Shown here piece after piece: positions 23,720-32,469 of a stretch of 41,456 bases of DNA. A program made the translations under genes and the position numbers. The notes under the pieces were generated by a model, which was given only the letters and a program-made list of their open reading frames with translations, was not told the origin of the DNA and did no database searches. Location of the stretch: positions 1 to 41,456 of the forward strand of contig JAIXXP010000114.1 in the NCBI GenBank assembly GCA_027490665.1. The letters are read 5' to 3'. The stretch is from Cryomorphaceae bacterium (GTDB taxonomy: Bacteria > Bacteroidota > Bacteroidia > Flavobacteriales_D > Crocinitomicaceae). The number at the start of each line of letters is the position of its first letter. Position 1 is the first letter of the stretch.

Positions 23720-26665
23720 ATGCGTGTACACTCTTGTTTCAGTTTGGGCTACGGTATTCTCAAGCCCGAAGAACTCGTTGCTTGGGCCTTGCAACACGGA
23801 CATCAACAACTCCTGCTCACCGATATCAACCACACCGGCTCGGGCTTGGCTTTTGCCCGCGCGGCCCAAGAGCAAGGGCTCGAGCCTTTGCTTGGGCTCG
23901 AGCTCCGCAATGGTTTGCAGCAGGTTGCCACTATTATTGCCCGCAACAACTTTGGTTTTCAAGAGCTCAATACTTTCCTGACCCAACACCTTCTTGCTGC
24001 AAAACCTTTTGAAAAGCCGCTGCCTCCATTTGCCAATTGCTGGGTTTGGTATCCGTTCAACCAACATCCAACGCATTTACAGGCACACGAGTTCGTCGCC
24101 ATTGAAGCCCAGCAAATACTGCAGTGGCAGCGGCAAAAGCGCGCCTTTGCTGCACATAAATATGTTGCCGACATCCCCATGAGCTTTCGGCACAAACGCG
24201 ACCACAACACCCATCGCTTGTTGCGCGCTATCTCCAGCAACTGCTTGCTTTCCAAGTTGCCAACACACGCACAAGCGCCGCCCACAGAACGCCTTTTATC
24301 TGCTTCGCAGTGCAGTGCGGCCTTTGCCGCTGCGCCAGAGTTGCTCGCCAACACCCAAGCGCTGCTGCGCAACTGCAACGTATCTTTTGAATTTGGAGAA
24401 GCCGCCGCCCCTCAACAACCCCACAGCATTCACGGGTCCAAAGCCGCCGACTTACAGCGCGTTCAAGAACTTTGCGCCGAAGGGCTCAGCTACCGCTACA
24501 ACATCATCACAGACGAAATCATCGCGCGCATCGAGATGGAAATCGACGTCATTGCCGAAAAAAACTACCTTTCTTACTTTCTCATTACCCACGACTTCAC
24601 TTCCTATGCGCGTTCCAAAGGATATTTTTATGTAGGGCGAGGCAGTGGCGCCAACAGCATTGTGGCCTATCTCTTGCGCATCACCGACGTCGACCCGCTA
24701 GAACTCGACCTCTATTTTGAGCGCTTCATCAACCTCTACCGCAAAAACCCGCCCGATTTCGACATCGACTTCTCTTGGCGAGACCGCGACGACGTCGTTC
24801 GCTATATTTTTGAACGCTACCCCAATGCCGCGTGGCTCTGTACCTACAGCACCTTTCAATACCGCGCCTGTATTCACGAGCTCAGCAAAGTATTTGGTCT
24901 GCCCGCCGGCACAAGCAAAATACTGAGTAGAGGGAAGGGGAGTCTTGCTGAATTCGCCGAACTAGGTGCGCTTATTTTGCGCTACGCCAAATACATTGAA
25001 GGTTTGCCCTCCCACTTAAGCGTTCATGCAGGCGGAATCGTTATTAGCGAACAGCCTTTAACTGCGTTTGCCGCATGTTTTTTGCCGCCAAAAGGCTATC
25101 CCTGCACCCAGTTCTCTATGCTAGAAGCCGAAGATGTCGGGCTTTATAAATTCGATGTTTTAAGCCAGCGCGGTTTGGGCAAAATTTCTGAAGCGCTACA
25201 AATTATAGCGCAGGTTTACCCCGAAGAAAAACCCCACGACATCCACGATATCCACTTTCTGAAGCAAGACCCTCAAATTGCCGAATTCTTAAAAAAAGGC
25301 TGGGCTCTGGGTTGTTTTTATGTAGAGTCGCCCGCTATGCGTATGCTCCTGATCAAACTCCAGGTAGACAACTACCTCGCGCTGGTAGCGGCAAGTTCCA
25401 TCATTAGGCCAGGTGTATCGCAGTCTGGCATGATGCGCGAATACGTCTTGCGCCACCGCAATCCGGAGCGTAGGCAAGAAATTCACCCCTTGCTGCTTGC
25501 CATCATGCCCGACACCTACGGCGTTATGGTCTATCAAGAAGACGTCATTAAAGTTGCACATTATTTAGCTGGCCTGAGTTTGGCCGAGGCCGATGTCTTG
25601 CGCCGAGGCATGTCGGGCAAATTCAGATCGAGGTCCGAATTTTTGCGCGTTCAAGAAAGCTTTATGGCTTCTTGCCTTCAAAGAGGATACGAAGCGCAAT
25701 TTGCAAGCAGTATTTGGAAGCAAATCGAAAGCTTTGCAGGCTACGCGTTTTCCAAAGGACATTCTGCTTCCTATGCTGTAGAGAGCTACCAAAGTTTGTA
25801 CCTCAAAGCGCACTACCCGCTGGCGTACCTCACGGCCTGCATCAATAACTTTGGCGGTTATTACCGTACTGAAATCTACGTCCACGAAGCACGGCGCTTT
25901 GGTGCGCAAATTGAAGCGCCCTGCATCAATGAGGGCGCTTATAGTTGCGTGCTAAAAGAAAAACGCCTGATCCTCGGTTTCAATTTAGTAGCGGGCATAG
26001 AAGTCGTGCTTGCCGAACAAATACTTGTCGAACGCACCCAAAATGGCGTTTTTACCAGCCTTGAAAACCTCTTGAAAAGAATTTACATTCCGCTCGAGCA
26101 GCTCAGTATCCTGATCCGCATTGGGGCTTTGCGCAGTTTTGAACAACCAAGAAAGGCGCTGCTCTGGCAGGCTCATTTTTACCATAACAAACAACTTAGG
26201 CCACAGCCAAAACAAGAATTATTTGAAGTAAAGCAGCATACACAACACTTACCTGAGCTAGAAGAACACCCACTAGAAATCACTTTCGAACAATTTGAAC
26301 TTTTGGGCTTTCCGCTCTGCGATCCTTTCTCACTCTTAGCACAATCCTTGCCTAGCTTCTTTATTTTGGCAAATGATTTTCCGAAGTATATCAACCAACA
26401 CATCAACACTTTTGGCTATTTAGTGAGCATCAAGCAAACCAAAACCAATAAAGGCGACACCATGTGTTTTGGTACCTTCCTCGATCCATCCGGCGACTTC
26501 CTCGACACCGTTCATTTTCCACAAATTACAGCGCGTTATCCCTTTTACGGCAAAGGCGTTTACCGCATTACCGGAAAAATAACCGAGGAGTTTTCTTACT
26601 TTACCTTAGAAGTAACTACCCTAGAAAAACTAGCTTTTGCCGAGGACGTCCGTTTGGCTTTGTAG
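23720..26665 (+). CDS. dnaE: DNA polymerase III alpha-type (DnaE) translesion polymerase, short form
   Basis: A 981-aa C-family polymerase, shorter than a replicative DnaE (about 1150 or more). The PHP domain is at residues 1 to about 200. The palm carries the YVGRGSGANSIVAYLLRITDVDPLELDLYFERFIN block, PDFDIDF at 345-351 with D348 and D350, and KFDVLSQRGL with D479 as the third acidic residue. An HhH region and an OB-type domain follow near the C-terminus (INTFGYLVSIKQTKTNKGDTMCFGTFLD). The PHP start is MRVHSCFS, so the first histidine of the HxH metal site is Arg. The frame upstream runs straight into the dinB stop codon, so nothing is missing. Context with dinB argues for damage-induced synthesis. 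Confidence 0.9.
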   Translation: MRVHSCFSLGYGILKPEELVAWALQHGHQQLLLTDINHTGSGLAFARAAQEQGLEPLLGLELRNGLQQVATIIARNNFGFQELNTFLTQHLLAAKPFEKPLPPFANCWVWYPFNQHPTHLQAHEFVAIEAQQILQWQRQKRAFAAHKYVADIPMSFRHKRDHNTHRLLRAISSNCLLSKLPTHAQAPPTERLLSASQCSAAFAAAPELLANTQALLRNCNVSFEFGEAAAPQQPHSIHGSKAADLQRVQELCAEGLSYRYNIITDEIIARIEMEIDVIAEKNYLSYFLITHDFTSYARSKGYFYVGRGSGANSIVAYLLRITDVDPLELDLYFERFINLYRKNPPDFDIDFSWRDRDDVVRYIFERYPNAAWLCTYSTFQYRACIHELSKVFGLPAGTSKILSRGKGSLAEFAELGALILRYAKYIEGLPSHLSVHAGGIVISEQPLTAFAACFLPPKGYPCTQFSMLEAEDVGLYKFDVLSQRGLGKISEALQIIAQVYPEEKPHDIHDIHFLKQDPQIAEFLKKGWALGCFYVESPAMRMLLIKLQVDNYLALVAASSIIRPGVSQSGMMREYVLRHRNPERRQEIHPLLLAIMPDTYGVMVYQEDVIKVAHYLAGLSLAEADVLRRGMSGKFRSRSEFLRVQESFMASCLQRGYEAQFASSIWKQIESFAGYAFSKGHSASYAVESYQSLYLKAHYPLAYLTACINNFGGYYRTEIYVHEARRFGAQIEAPCINEGAYSCVLKEKRLILGFNLVAGIEVVLAEQILVERTQNGVFTSLENLLKRIYIPLEQLSILIRIGALRSFEQPRKALLWQAHFYHNKQLRPQPKQELFEVKQHTQHLPELEEHPLEITFEQFELLGFPLCDPFSLLAQSLPSFFILANDFPKYINQHINTFGYLVSIKQTKTNKGDTMCFGTFLDPSGDFLDTVHFPQITARYPFYGKGVYRITGKITEEFSYFTLEVTTLEKLAFAEDVRLAL

Positions 26666-27850
26666 CAGCTGAACCCCATCGGTTAATTTGATTTGCTCCA
26701 CACTTGGAAGCTGTTGATAAAGCGCTTCATATCCAGAAAAAATAGGATCTAATAAAGCCAGATCAAAATCAACATTTGACAACACCAATAAACAACCTCC
26801 AAAACCACCACCCATCATGCGTGCACCCAAAATACCGGACACATTTAAAAGAGCTGCTTGTAAAAAGTCAATCTCTTCGCAACTCACTTCATATAAATCG
26901 CGAAGACCATCATGCGTTTGGTTGATACAGCTGCCAAGTTGTCGGTAATGATCTTTAATTAACATTGCATCATTTAGATCATCCGAAATTTCAGTAGCCA
27001 GTTTTTGCACCTTCTGAACACGACTCATTTCATCTAGTACGTAGCGCAAACGTTTTTGGGCACTCGGATCAAGATGGGTAAACACAGCTTTTAATTGAGA
27101 CTCATTTATATCTCTCCAACTCATTAAACCCGGAAAGGTGTACTTAGCGAGCAGCCATGCAGACTCAAGCTGTGCGCGTCTTTCATTGTAGGCCGATTCC
27201 GCTAAATTGTGCTTTACTTTTGAATCGATCAAGAAAAGCTGAACGCCAAGCAAAGGCAACTGGAATGCTTCAATTTCCTGACTCAGGCAATCAAAGGCTA
27301 GCAAATGTGCTTCTTTTCCAAATAAGGAAGCTACTTGATCCATTAAGCCACATTGAACGCCTGCAAATCGGTGCTCTGTTTGTTGAGCAAGCAAAGCCAA
27401 TTCCTTTCGGGTTTTGCCCAAGTCAAACCATTCATTGAGACCAAAAGCCAAGCCGCAGCAAAGGGCCGCAGAGGAAGAAAGCCCCGCGCCAATTGGAATA
27501 TTGCTTTTGAAACGAATGCGCAAGCCACTGAAGGAGGAAAACAATGAAGAGGGAGATTTTGAAGAAGAAGATGTAGAACATAGAATCTCATCTGATAACA
27601 AAAGCATGAAAACCCCCTTCACATAAGCCCTCCAACCAACTGTTTGTATTTCATTTAATTGAGAAAGCTCAAAGACCCAACTTTCATTTAGATCTAAGGC
27701 TTCAATAAATACTTGGCCACTTGCTAACTCCTCAAATTCAAATTCGAAACAACGGTCAATTGCTGCAGGCAGTACAATGCCGTGGTTGTAATCGAGGTGC
27801 TCGCCCAACAAATTGATGCGGCCCGGGGCTTGAACGACTATTTTTCTCAT
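26630..27850 (-). CDS. galK: Galactokinase
   Basis: A 406-aa GHMP kinase. The substrate motif APGRINLLGEHLDYNHGIVLPAAIDR (residues 8-33) is the galactokinase signature. The ATP-binding GHMP motif PIGAGLSSSAALCCGLAFGLNE is near 120-141, and ILGARMMGGGFGGCLLVLS is near the end. It phosphorylates alpha-D-galactose at C1, the entry to the Leloir pathway, in the cytoplasm. A serine-rich insert (CSTSSSSKSPSSLFSSFSG) around residues 90-110 is unusual and looks like a loop expansion. Its ATG overlaps the GH2 stop by ATGA. Its last 36 bases overlap dnaE, which is convergent. Confidence 0.96.
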   Translation of the reverse strand: MRKIVVQAPGRINLLGEHLDYNHGIVLPAAIDRCFEFEFEELASGQVFIEALDLNESWVFELSQLNEIQTVGWRAYVKGVFMLLLSDEILCSTSSSSKSPSSLFSSFSGLRIRFKSNIPIGAGLSSSAALCCGLAFGLNEWFDLGKTRKELALLAQQTEHRFAGVQCGLMDQVASLFGKEAHLLAFDCLSQEIEAFQLPLLGVQLFLIDSKVKHNLAESAYNERRAQLESAWLLAKYTFPGLMSWRDINESQLKAVFTHLDPSAQKRLRYVLDEMSRVQKVQKLATEISDDLNDAMLIKDHYRQLGSCINQTHDGLRDLYEVSCEEIDFLQAALLNVSGILGARMMGGGFGGCLLVLSNVDFDLALLDPIFSGYEALYQQLPSVEQIKLTDGVQLLQSQTDVLGKS

Positions 27851-30105
27851 GGTTTCCAGATGAGTTGATCGGTCAAACCTAAGGAAGGAAGCGCAACCTT
27901 AAGAACCACCGGATTTTTAGGCGCCTCGGTTCTCAATAATGCGGTTGCTATGCCTGCCTCAATAGGCTGAATTGCTGGGCAAACAAGCCCTGCATCTTGG
28001 GCTTGAACACTGAATGTAACTTTGTAATCGTTAGTCGGAACAACAGTGCCATTTGCATCGAGTAGCTTGGCGCGCACAAAAACAAGGTCCGCTTTTGCAG
28101 TATCAATTCCGTGTTGAAGTGTGTCCAATTCTAGGATGATTCGAACAGGTTTTCCTGGTGTTTGAACCTGATCTGAGGCCACTCTAACCTTGCGATTGAA
28201 GCCAATTGCTACAAGCTTGCCAGCTTCAAAAGCAGGAATTTGAAATTGAAAAGGCGGGTGCTGTAAATAGTCAGCGGCCTGATCAGGGCTAGCTGATTTT
28301 TTAAGGATACTTTTCTCATTTAGAAACAACTCAACTTGCTCGCAATTGGAATATACCGTTACGCTTGTTGGCGACAACGCAGTCCAATTGGTAGCAATTT
28401 TGACATAGGGTTTTTTAGTAGCGTCCAGCAACTGGCTTTTGTAAAAACCTACAGCATATTTTGGCAATCGCGTGATATCGTATACTCCGGATGCTTCTAG
28501 ATCAGGACTGTATCCGCGGTTGTAGTCGAAACAAACCCAATTGGCTTCACCAATGATATTTGCGCCCTTGCGGTTGGAATTTGAGGCTTCTTGAAAATTA
28601 AAGGCTTGTTGTAATAATGCTTTTTCTGAAGCACCCCGCAAATGCCTCGAGTTTCTTTCCGTAGGTGCTAAATCGGCAAATTGCGTTTGATTGAAACCAG
28701 CGTTTTGAGCGTAGTATTCCCAGTCACCGTATTCGGCAATGAGCATCGCCTTCGCTTTAGGCTTGTAGTTTGCCCAGTAGTCGGGTGCTTTGGCGTGCTG
28801 GCGAGCAGGGATAAACACATCGTAACTTTTGTGGTCTATCCAGCCCGCAGAAAAACCATTGGAGCCGATTTGCGCTTTTAAAATGCGGTTCATATCCAGC
28901 ATGAATTCATCAGGCATGGCGGTTTCATTGAGTGAGTTCTCCCAAAAAATGACACTAGGATGGTTGCGGTCTCTAAAAGTCAAAGCATAAAGGTCATTTT
29001 TACATCTTTGAGTAAAAATCGATGAAGTATTAAAATATTGCCAACCAGGAATGGCGTCCATGACAATGATACCAAGTTCGTCGCAGACCTCATAAAAAGC
29101 TGGTGCTTGAGGGTAATGTGAAAGCCGTACAAAATTAAATCCTGCTTCTTTAATCAATTGCGCATCGCGCTTTTGTGCGTTGTCAGGAACTGCATTGCCC
29201 ACGTATGGGTATTCTTGGTGCCTGTTGGTACCACTTAAAAATATTTTTTGGCCGTTCAGGTAAAATCCGTCAGCTCTCAACTCAGGCTTGCGAATGCCTA
29301 CTTTTAAAACTTGCTTTGCAATGGTATCTTGCCCATAAATGACATCAATCTTTAAGTCATAGAGATTCGGATCGGAAGGCGACCATAACTGAGGCGTTTT
29401 TAGATTTATTCTCCCAGTATATGAAATAACATTGGTAGAATCCATGAATGATGCATTGGTAAGTGTGAAAGTTGCGTCTCCTAATTTTGCCTCAACTTGA
29501 ATGGGTAAAACGATCCAATCGGGTTGAAATGTTAACTCAAAATCTAATTGGAGTGTAGCAGCTGTCGCATTGGCATTTATGGTTTGAAAATAAGGATATT
29601 GGATTTGAATGCCGCCCACTTCTTCTAACCACACATTGCGGTAAATGCCCGCATGGTAATAGAAATCGAGTTCTTTGATGGCCTTGCCTGGTGGAACAGT
29701 GGGGTCTTCTCGGTTGTCTAAAAATACCTCAAGTACGTTTGATGAATCTCGCAGTTCTTCGCTTAAGTCTACCTCAAATGGCAAGTAACCACCCACATGG
29801 CTACCAATGATTTGACCATTCAAAGCGACGCTTGCTGTATGCATGGCACCTTCAAAATGTAGCACTAGACGTCTACCTTCTTGCAACTTATAATCGAATC
29901 TTTTGCGGTAAACGACTTCTCCAATAAACTGACCGTTCATCACCAGAGGTTCTAATTTGGGTGAATGTGGCAAAGAAACAATCGAAACGGGGTCGGAGGG
30001 TTTCAATTGAAATTCCCAGTTATCATTGAAAAGGGTACGCTGAAGTTGACCGAAGGAAATTGAACAAAGATGTATGAAAAGAAAGGAAAAAAGAAGATTT
30101 TTCAT
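27847..30105 (-). CDS. Glycoside hydrolase family 2, probable beta-galactosidase
   Basis: A 752-aa protein from the ATG at 30105, with a signal peptide (MKNLLFSFLFIHLCSISFGQ), so it is exported, probably periplasmic. An N-terminal jelly-roll/sugar-binding domain comes first (NDNWEFQLKPSDPVSIVSLPHS), then an immunoglobulin-like domain and the GH2 TIM barrel. LSGTNRHQEYPYVGNAVPDNAQKRDAQLIKEAGFNFVRLSHYP is classic. The catalytic pair is E394 in WENSLNE (acid/base) and E458 in IAEYGDW (nucleophile). A beta-sandwich tail follows. Beta-galactosidase rather than mannosidase or glucuronidase is inferred from the GH53, galM and galK neighbours. It begins 18 bases after the GH53 stop. Confidence 0.88.
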   Translation of the reverse strand: MKNLLFSFLFIHLCSISFGQLQRTLFNDNWEFQLKPSDPVSIVSLPHSPKLEPLVMNGQFIGEVVYRKRFDYKLQEGRRLVLHFEGAMHTASVALNGQIIGSHVGGYLPFEVDLSEELRDSSNVLEVFLDNREDPTVPPGKAIKELDFYYHAGIYRNVWLEEVGGIQIQYPYFQTINANATAATLQLDFELTFQPDWIVLPIQVEAKLGDATFTLTNASFMDSTNVISYTGRINLKTPQLWSPSDPNLYDLKIDVIYGQDTIAKQVLKVGIRKPELRADGFYLNGQKIFLSGTNRHQEYPYVGNAVPDNAQKRDAQLIKEAGFNFVRLSHYPQAPAFYEVCDELGIIVMDAIPGWQYFNTSSIFTQRCKNDLYALTFRDRNHPSVIFWENSLNETAMPDEFMLDMNRILKAQIGSNGFSAGWIDHKSYDVFIPARQHAKAPDYWANYKPKAKAMLIAEYGDWEYYAQNAGFNQTQFADLAPTERNSRHLRGASEKALLQQAFNFQEASNSNRKGANIIGEANWVCFDYNRGYSPDLEASGVYDITRLPKYAVGFYKSQLLDATKKPYVKIATNWTALSPTSVTVYSNCEQVELFLNEKSILKKSASPDQAADYLQHPPFQFQIPAFEAGKLVAIGFNRKVRVASDQVQTPGKPVRIILELDTLQHGIDTAKADLVFVRAKLLDANGTVVPTNDYKVTFSVQAQDAGLVCPAIQPIEAGIATALLRTEAPKNPVVLKVALPSLGLTDQLIWKP

Positions 30106-30123
30106 TAGCGTCAAGGAATGAGC

Positions 30124-31164
30124 TTAGTATAAAAATGCGTCGAGGGCCGGAGAGGGGCGGCCGTTGTCTTGCCAGCAATTAAGTTGGTAACCGCTCCATG
30201 GTTTAGCGCCTTGTGGTTCCCAATAAAAAACTCCTAAACATTGGTTGTTTGGAACGTCTAAGGCTGCTCCGATTGTAGCAATGAGCATGTCTTTAGTGTT
30301 GTCGACTTGCCAGTAATCGCCGCCAACTTCTACAATCATGACGGGTTTGTTGTAGCGTGTCACCATATCTTTTAAGTTGTTGCCAAGATCGGCAATTGTA
30401 ACGGTGTAATCAGTGCCTAACCAATGTGGATAGTAGGAAGCACCTATGATGTCAAATTGGGCTCCGTTTTGTTGCATGAGGTCAAAAAACCAACGGAAAC
30501 GCGCGTTGTCATTGCCTTGATCGATGTGTACAATTGTTTGTATTGTGGTATCGATGTCTTTCACCGCCTGATGGCCTTTATTGATGAGTTGCGCTAACTG
30601 CTGAGGGTTGTCGATGTGTCCAGATGGCCAAAGCATACCGCTCGGAATTTCGTTACCAATCTGAACCCACTTTGGCGTTACACCAGCTTGTTTGAGCAAA
30701 TTGAGCGTGTATTGCGTGTGGGTGTAAAGTGAGTCTTGCAAGGCGGCAAAAGAAACATTGGCCCAAGCAGCGGGTTTGGTTTGGTGTGCGGGGTCAGCCC
30801 AAGTGTCTGAGTAATGAAAGTCGATCATGACGTCGAGCCCTTTATTTTTGGCCCGAGCCGCCATCTGGGCAGTTTCTGCAGGGCTGCAGTGGCCACTGAT
30901 TTTGTCGCTGCTCGGGTGCACGAATACACGCAAACGCACCGCATTGATGCCTCGCGCCATGAGTAAATCAAGGCAATCCGCTGGGTTTCCATTTTCGTCA
31001 TAAAAAACGTAGCCTGTGGCTTCCATTTGCGCTAGCCAACTGATGTCTGCACCTTTAAAAAAGGTATTTTCAGTAGGAACAATAGGTGGTTTTGGCTTTA
31101 CTTCTTCCTCGCAGGCAAAGAGCGATAAAGAAAAAAAGAGTAAGATGAGGGTCGTGATTTTCAT
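30124..31164 (-). CDS. GH53 arabinogalactan endo-beta-1,4-galactanase, lipoprotein
   Basis: A 346-aa lipoprotein. The signal ends in the lipobox SLFAC (C18), followed by EEE, an acidic stretch like the Bacteroidota surface-export signal. The GH53 barrel begins FFKGADISWLAQMEATGYVFYDENGNPADCLDLLMARGINAVRLRVFVHP. The catalytic acid/base is E172 in VQIGNEIPSGMLWP and the nucleophile is E279 in MIVEVGGDYW. Near the end FYWEPQGAKPWSGYQ is also typical. It cleaves beta-1,4-galactan side chains of pectic arabinogalactan I to short galacto-oligosaccharides. It overlaps the galM stop by ATGA and is the committed polysaccharide enzyme of the operon. Confidence 0.92.
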   Translation of the reverse strand: MKITTLILLFFSLSLFACEEEVKPKPPIVPTENTFFKGADISWLAQMEATGYVFYDENGNPADCLDLLMARGINAVRLRVFVHPSSDKISGHCSPAETAQMAARAKNKGLDVMIDFHYSDTWADPAHQTKPAAWANVSFAALQDSLYTHTQYTLNLLKQAGVTPKWVQIGNEIPSGMLWPSGHIDNPQQLAQLINKGHQAVKDIDTTIQTIVHIDQGNDNARFRWFFDLMQQNGAQFDIIGASYYPHWLGTDYTVTIADLGNNLKDMVTRYNKPVMIVEVGGDYWQVDNTKDMLIATIGAALDVPNNQCLGVFYWEPQGAKPWSGYQLNCWQDNGRPSPALDAFLY

Positions 31165-32186
31165 GGTTCTTGTTCAAAATTGATCTGAAGTAAATTGGTC
31201 TTTTCCCGTCCTTTTTTAAGATAAATATCGCTAAAATTATCATGATTAGGCGCGTCGGGCTCTGCTTGTTGCTCCAAACAGATACCTGAGTAGCGGTGGT
31301 AGCGTAGGCTATCTTTTCCAGTAAAATCTACTTCACCGCCAATATAAACCTGAAAAACGGGCTGATTCGTGCTGAATTTCAAACAAAAACCATCTTGCGC
31401 TATCAATTCGGCTTGAGGATAAGCTTGCTCTAAAACAAAGGCGTTGTCAATTTGAGGATAATGTTTTAAATCGGAGAGCTGATATAGTTCATTGTCAGCA
31501 TCCTTTTGAGGAATGCCTGTAAGGCCTCCGGTTGGTAATTTATCTTCGTTGAGTTCAATATAACGACTTGTGTTCAGGAGAACTTTACTATCTAATATAC
31601 TTGCTTGATGTCCGCCAGGATTGAAATACGCATGTTGCGTCGGATTCGAAACAGTGTCTTCTAATGCAAGGCACTTGATTTGAATGGACAACTCAAATTC
31701 TTTTAAGGTATAGGTAACTTCAGTTCTTAAATTGCCAGGAATGTTGATATTGGTTGTTGCGGTTTCTAGCAAAAAGGTGGCTTGAGGATACGGTTTTTCT
31801 TCAGAGGAGAGCAGACGCCAATTGACATTCGAAAAACAGGTTTTGCCACCGTGCAGCAGATGCTGTCCTTCATTGGGTTCAAAATGAAAAGTTTCCGTTT
31901 GAAATGGAATACGGGCATATGCAATTCGGCCTGCAACAGGCCCAATAATGGCGCCCAAATAGGCATTCGAACTGGAGTCAAATGTTTTTTGGTAGTCTTG
32001 CCAACTCGGGTAACCTAAAACTACATCGCGTTTGGCAAAGTCAGGAAGCGCTATAGAAAAACTTTGAAGCGTAGCGCCAAATGAAAAAAGGGTGACTGAG
32101 GCTTTCGTGTTAGAAAGCGTAATTTCTAATACGGGGTACCCGTTGAGCTGTTCACCTAAGTCTTTGATTTTAGCGTAAGAGCTCAT
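31161..32186 (-). CDS. galM: Aldose 1-epimerase (galactose mutarotase)
   Basis: A 341-aa protein with the galactose mutarotase fold. Conserved pieces are GPVAGRIAYARIPF, HLLHGGKTCFSNVNWRLL with a substrate-binding His, NPTQHAYFNPGG with the catalytic His, DNAFVL, and near the C-terminus ICLEQQAEPDAPNH with the catalytic Glu. It converts beta-D-galactose released by beta-galactosidase into the alpha anomer required by GalK. No signal peptide, so it is cytoplasmic. It starts one base after the stop of the small membrane gene upstream and its stop overlaps the GH53 start by ATGA. Confidence 0.93.
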   Translation of the reverse strand: MSSYAKIKDLGEQLNGYPVLEITLSNTKASVTLFSFGATLQSFSIALPDFAKRDVVLGYPSWQDYQKTFDSSSNAYLGAIIGPVAGRIAYARIPFQTETFHFEPNEGQHLLHGGKTCFSNVNWRLLSSEEKPYPQATFLLETATTNINIPGNLRTEVTYTLKEFELSIQIKCLALEDTVSNPTQHAYFNPGGHQASILDSKVLLNTSRYIELNEDKLPTGGLTGIPQKDADNELYQLSDLKHYPQIDNAFVLEQAYPQAELIAQDGFCLKFSTNQPVFQVYIGGEVDFTGKDSLRYHRYSGICLEQQAEPDAPNHDNFSDIYLKKGREKTNLLQINFEQEP

Positions 32187-32187
32187 T

Positions 32188-32403
32188 TTATTTACTTAAC
32201 CAATTTCTAAACAAACCGTGCCACTTTGGTAAAAACGCACCCATTAAAGGAACTAAAATGAGGGTAAGTGTTAGTGTTTTGAGTAACTGATGCCAATCTT
32301 TCATCAAAGGAAAAAGAATAAAGAATAGGACATTAATAAGTGGATAAATGAAAAGCCATGTCAATAACATGAGCTTCCACTTTGGAGCTTGTTTTGGGTT
32401 CAT
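32188..32403 (-). CDS. Small two-helix membrane protein, resembles the membrane tail of ABM-type proteins
   Basis: A 71-aa protein starting at the ATG at 32403. Sequence: MNPKQAPKWKLMLLTWLFIY-type start, then a second hydrophobic stretch (LKTLTLTLILVPLMGAF) and PKWHGLFRNWLSK. The KWK..LTWLxIYPLI.....LLxTLTLTxxLVPLM pattern recalls, from memory, the transmembrane C-terminal half of antibiotic-biosynthesis-monooxygenase-like proteins (COG3224), here without the enzyme half. It stands one base before galM and just after a -7 box, so it is the first gene of the galactan operon. Function is unknown; an upstream extension to 32475 is not favoured because the promoter would fall inside the coding region. 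Confidence 0.65.
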   Translation of the reverse strand: MNPKQAPKWKLMLLTWLFIYPLINVLFFILFPLMKDWHQLLKTLTLTLILVPLMGAFLPKWHGLFRNWLSK

Positions 32404-32406
32404 TTT

Positions 32407-32414
32407 CAAATATA
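32407..32414 (-). promoter_or_regulatory. -7 box of the galactan operon
   Basis: On the minus strand this reads TATATTTG, a perfect TAnnTTTG. Its last base is three bases before the ATG at 32403, so the predicted start of transcription falls on or next to the start codon. No TTG is seen at the expected distance upstream, so the -33 element is unsupported. Confidence 0.45.
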
Positions 32415-32469
32415 AGAAGGATTGCAGAACTTCTATGTAAATGCAAACAACAAGTATTATCTTTACGCT

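Noticed and set aside
23720..23760. Possibly wrong start or frameshift removing the N-terminus of the DnaE protein
   Set aside because: The same frame upstream runs into the dinB stop codon with no alternative start, and the protein has the full PHP-to-OB layout from MRVHS onward.
22469..26665. Possible recent transfer of dinB-dnaE because the stretch looks richer in G and C than the galactan or GT4 regions
   Set aside because: ilvE and lon look similar by eye and no composition was computed, so the impression is not evidence.
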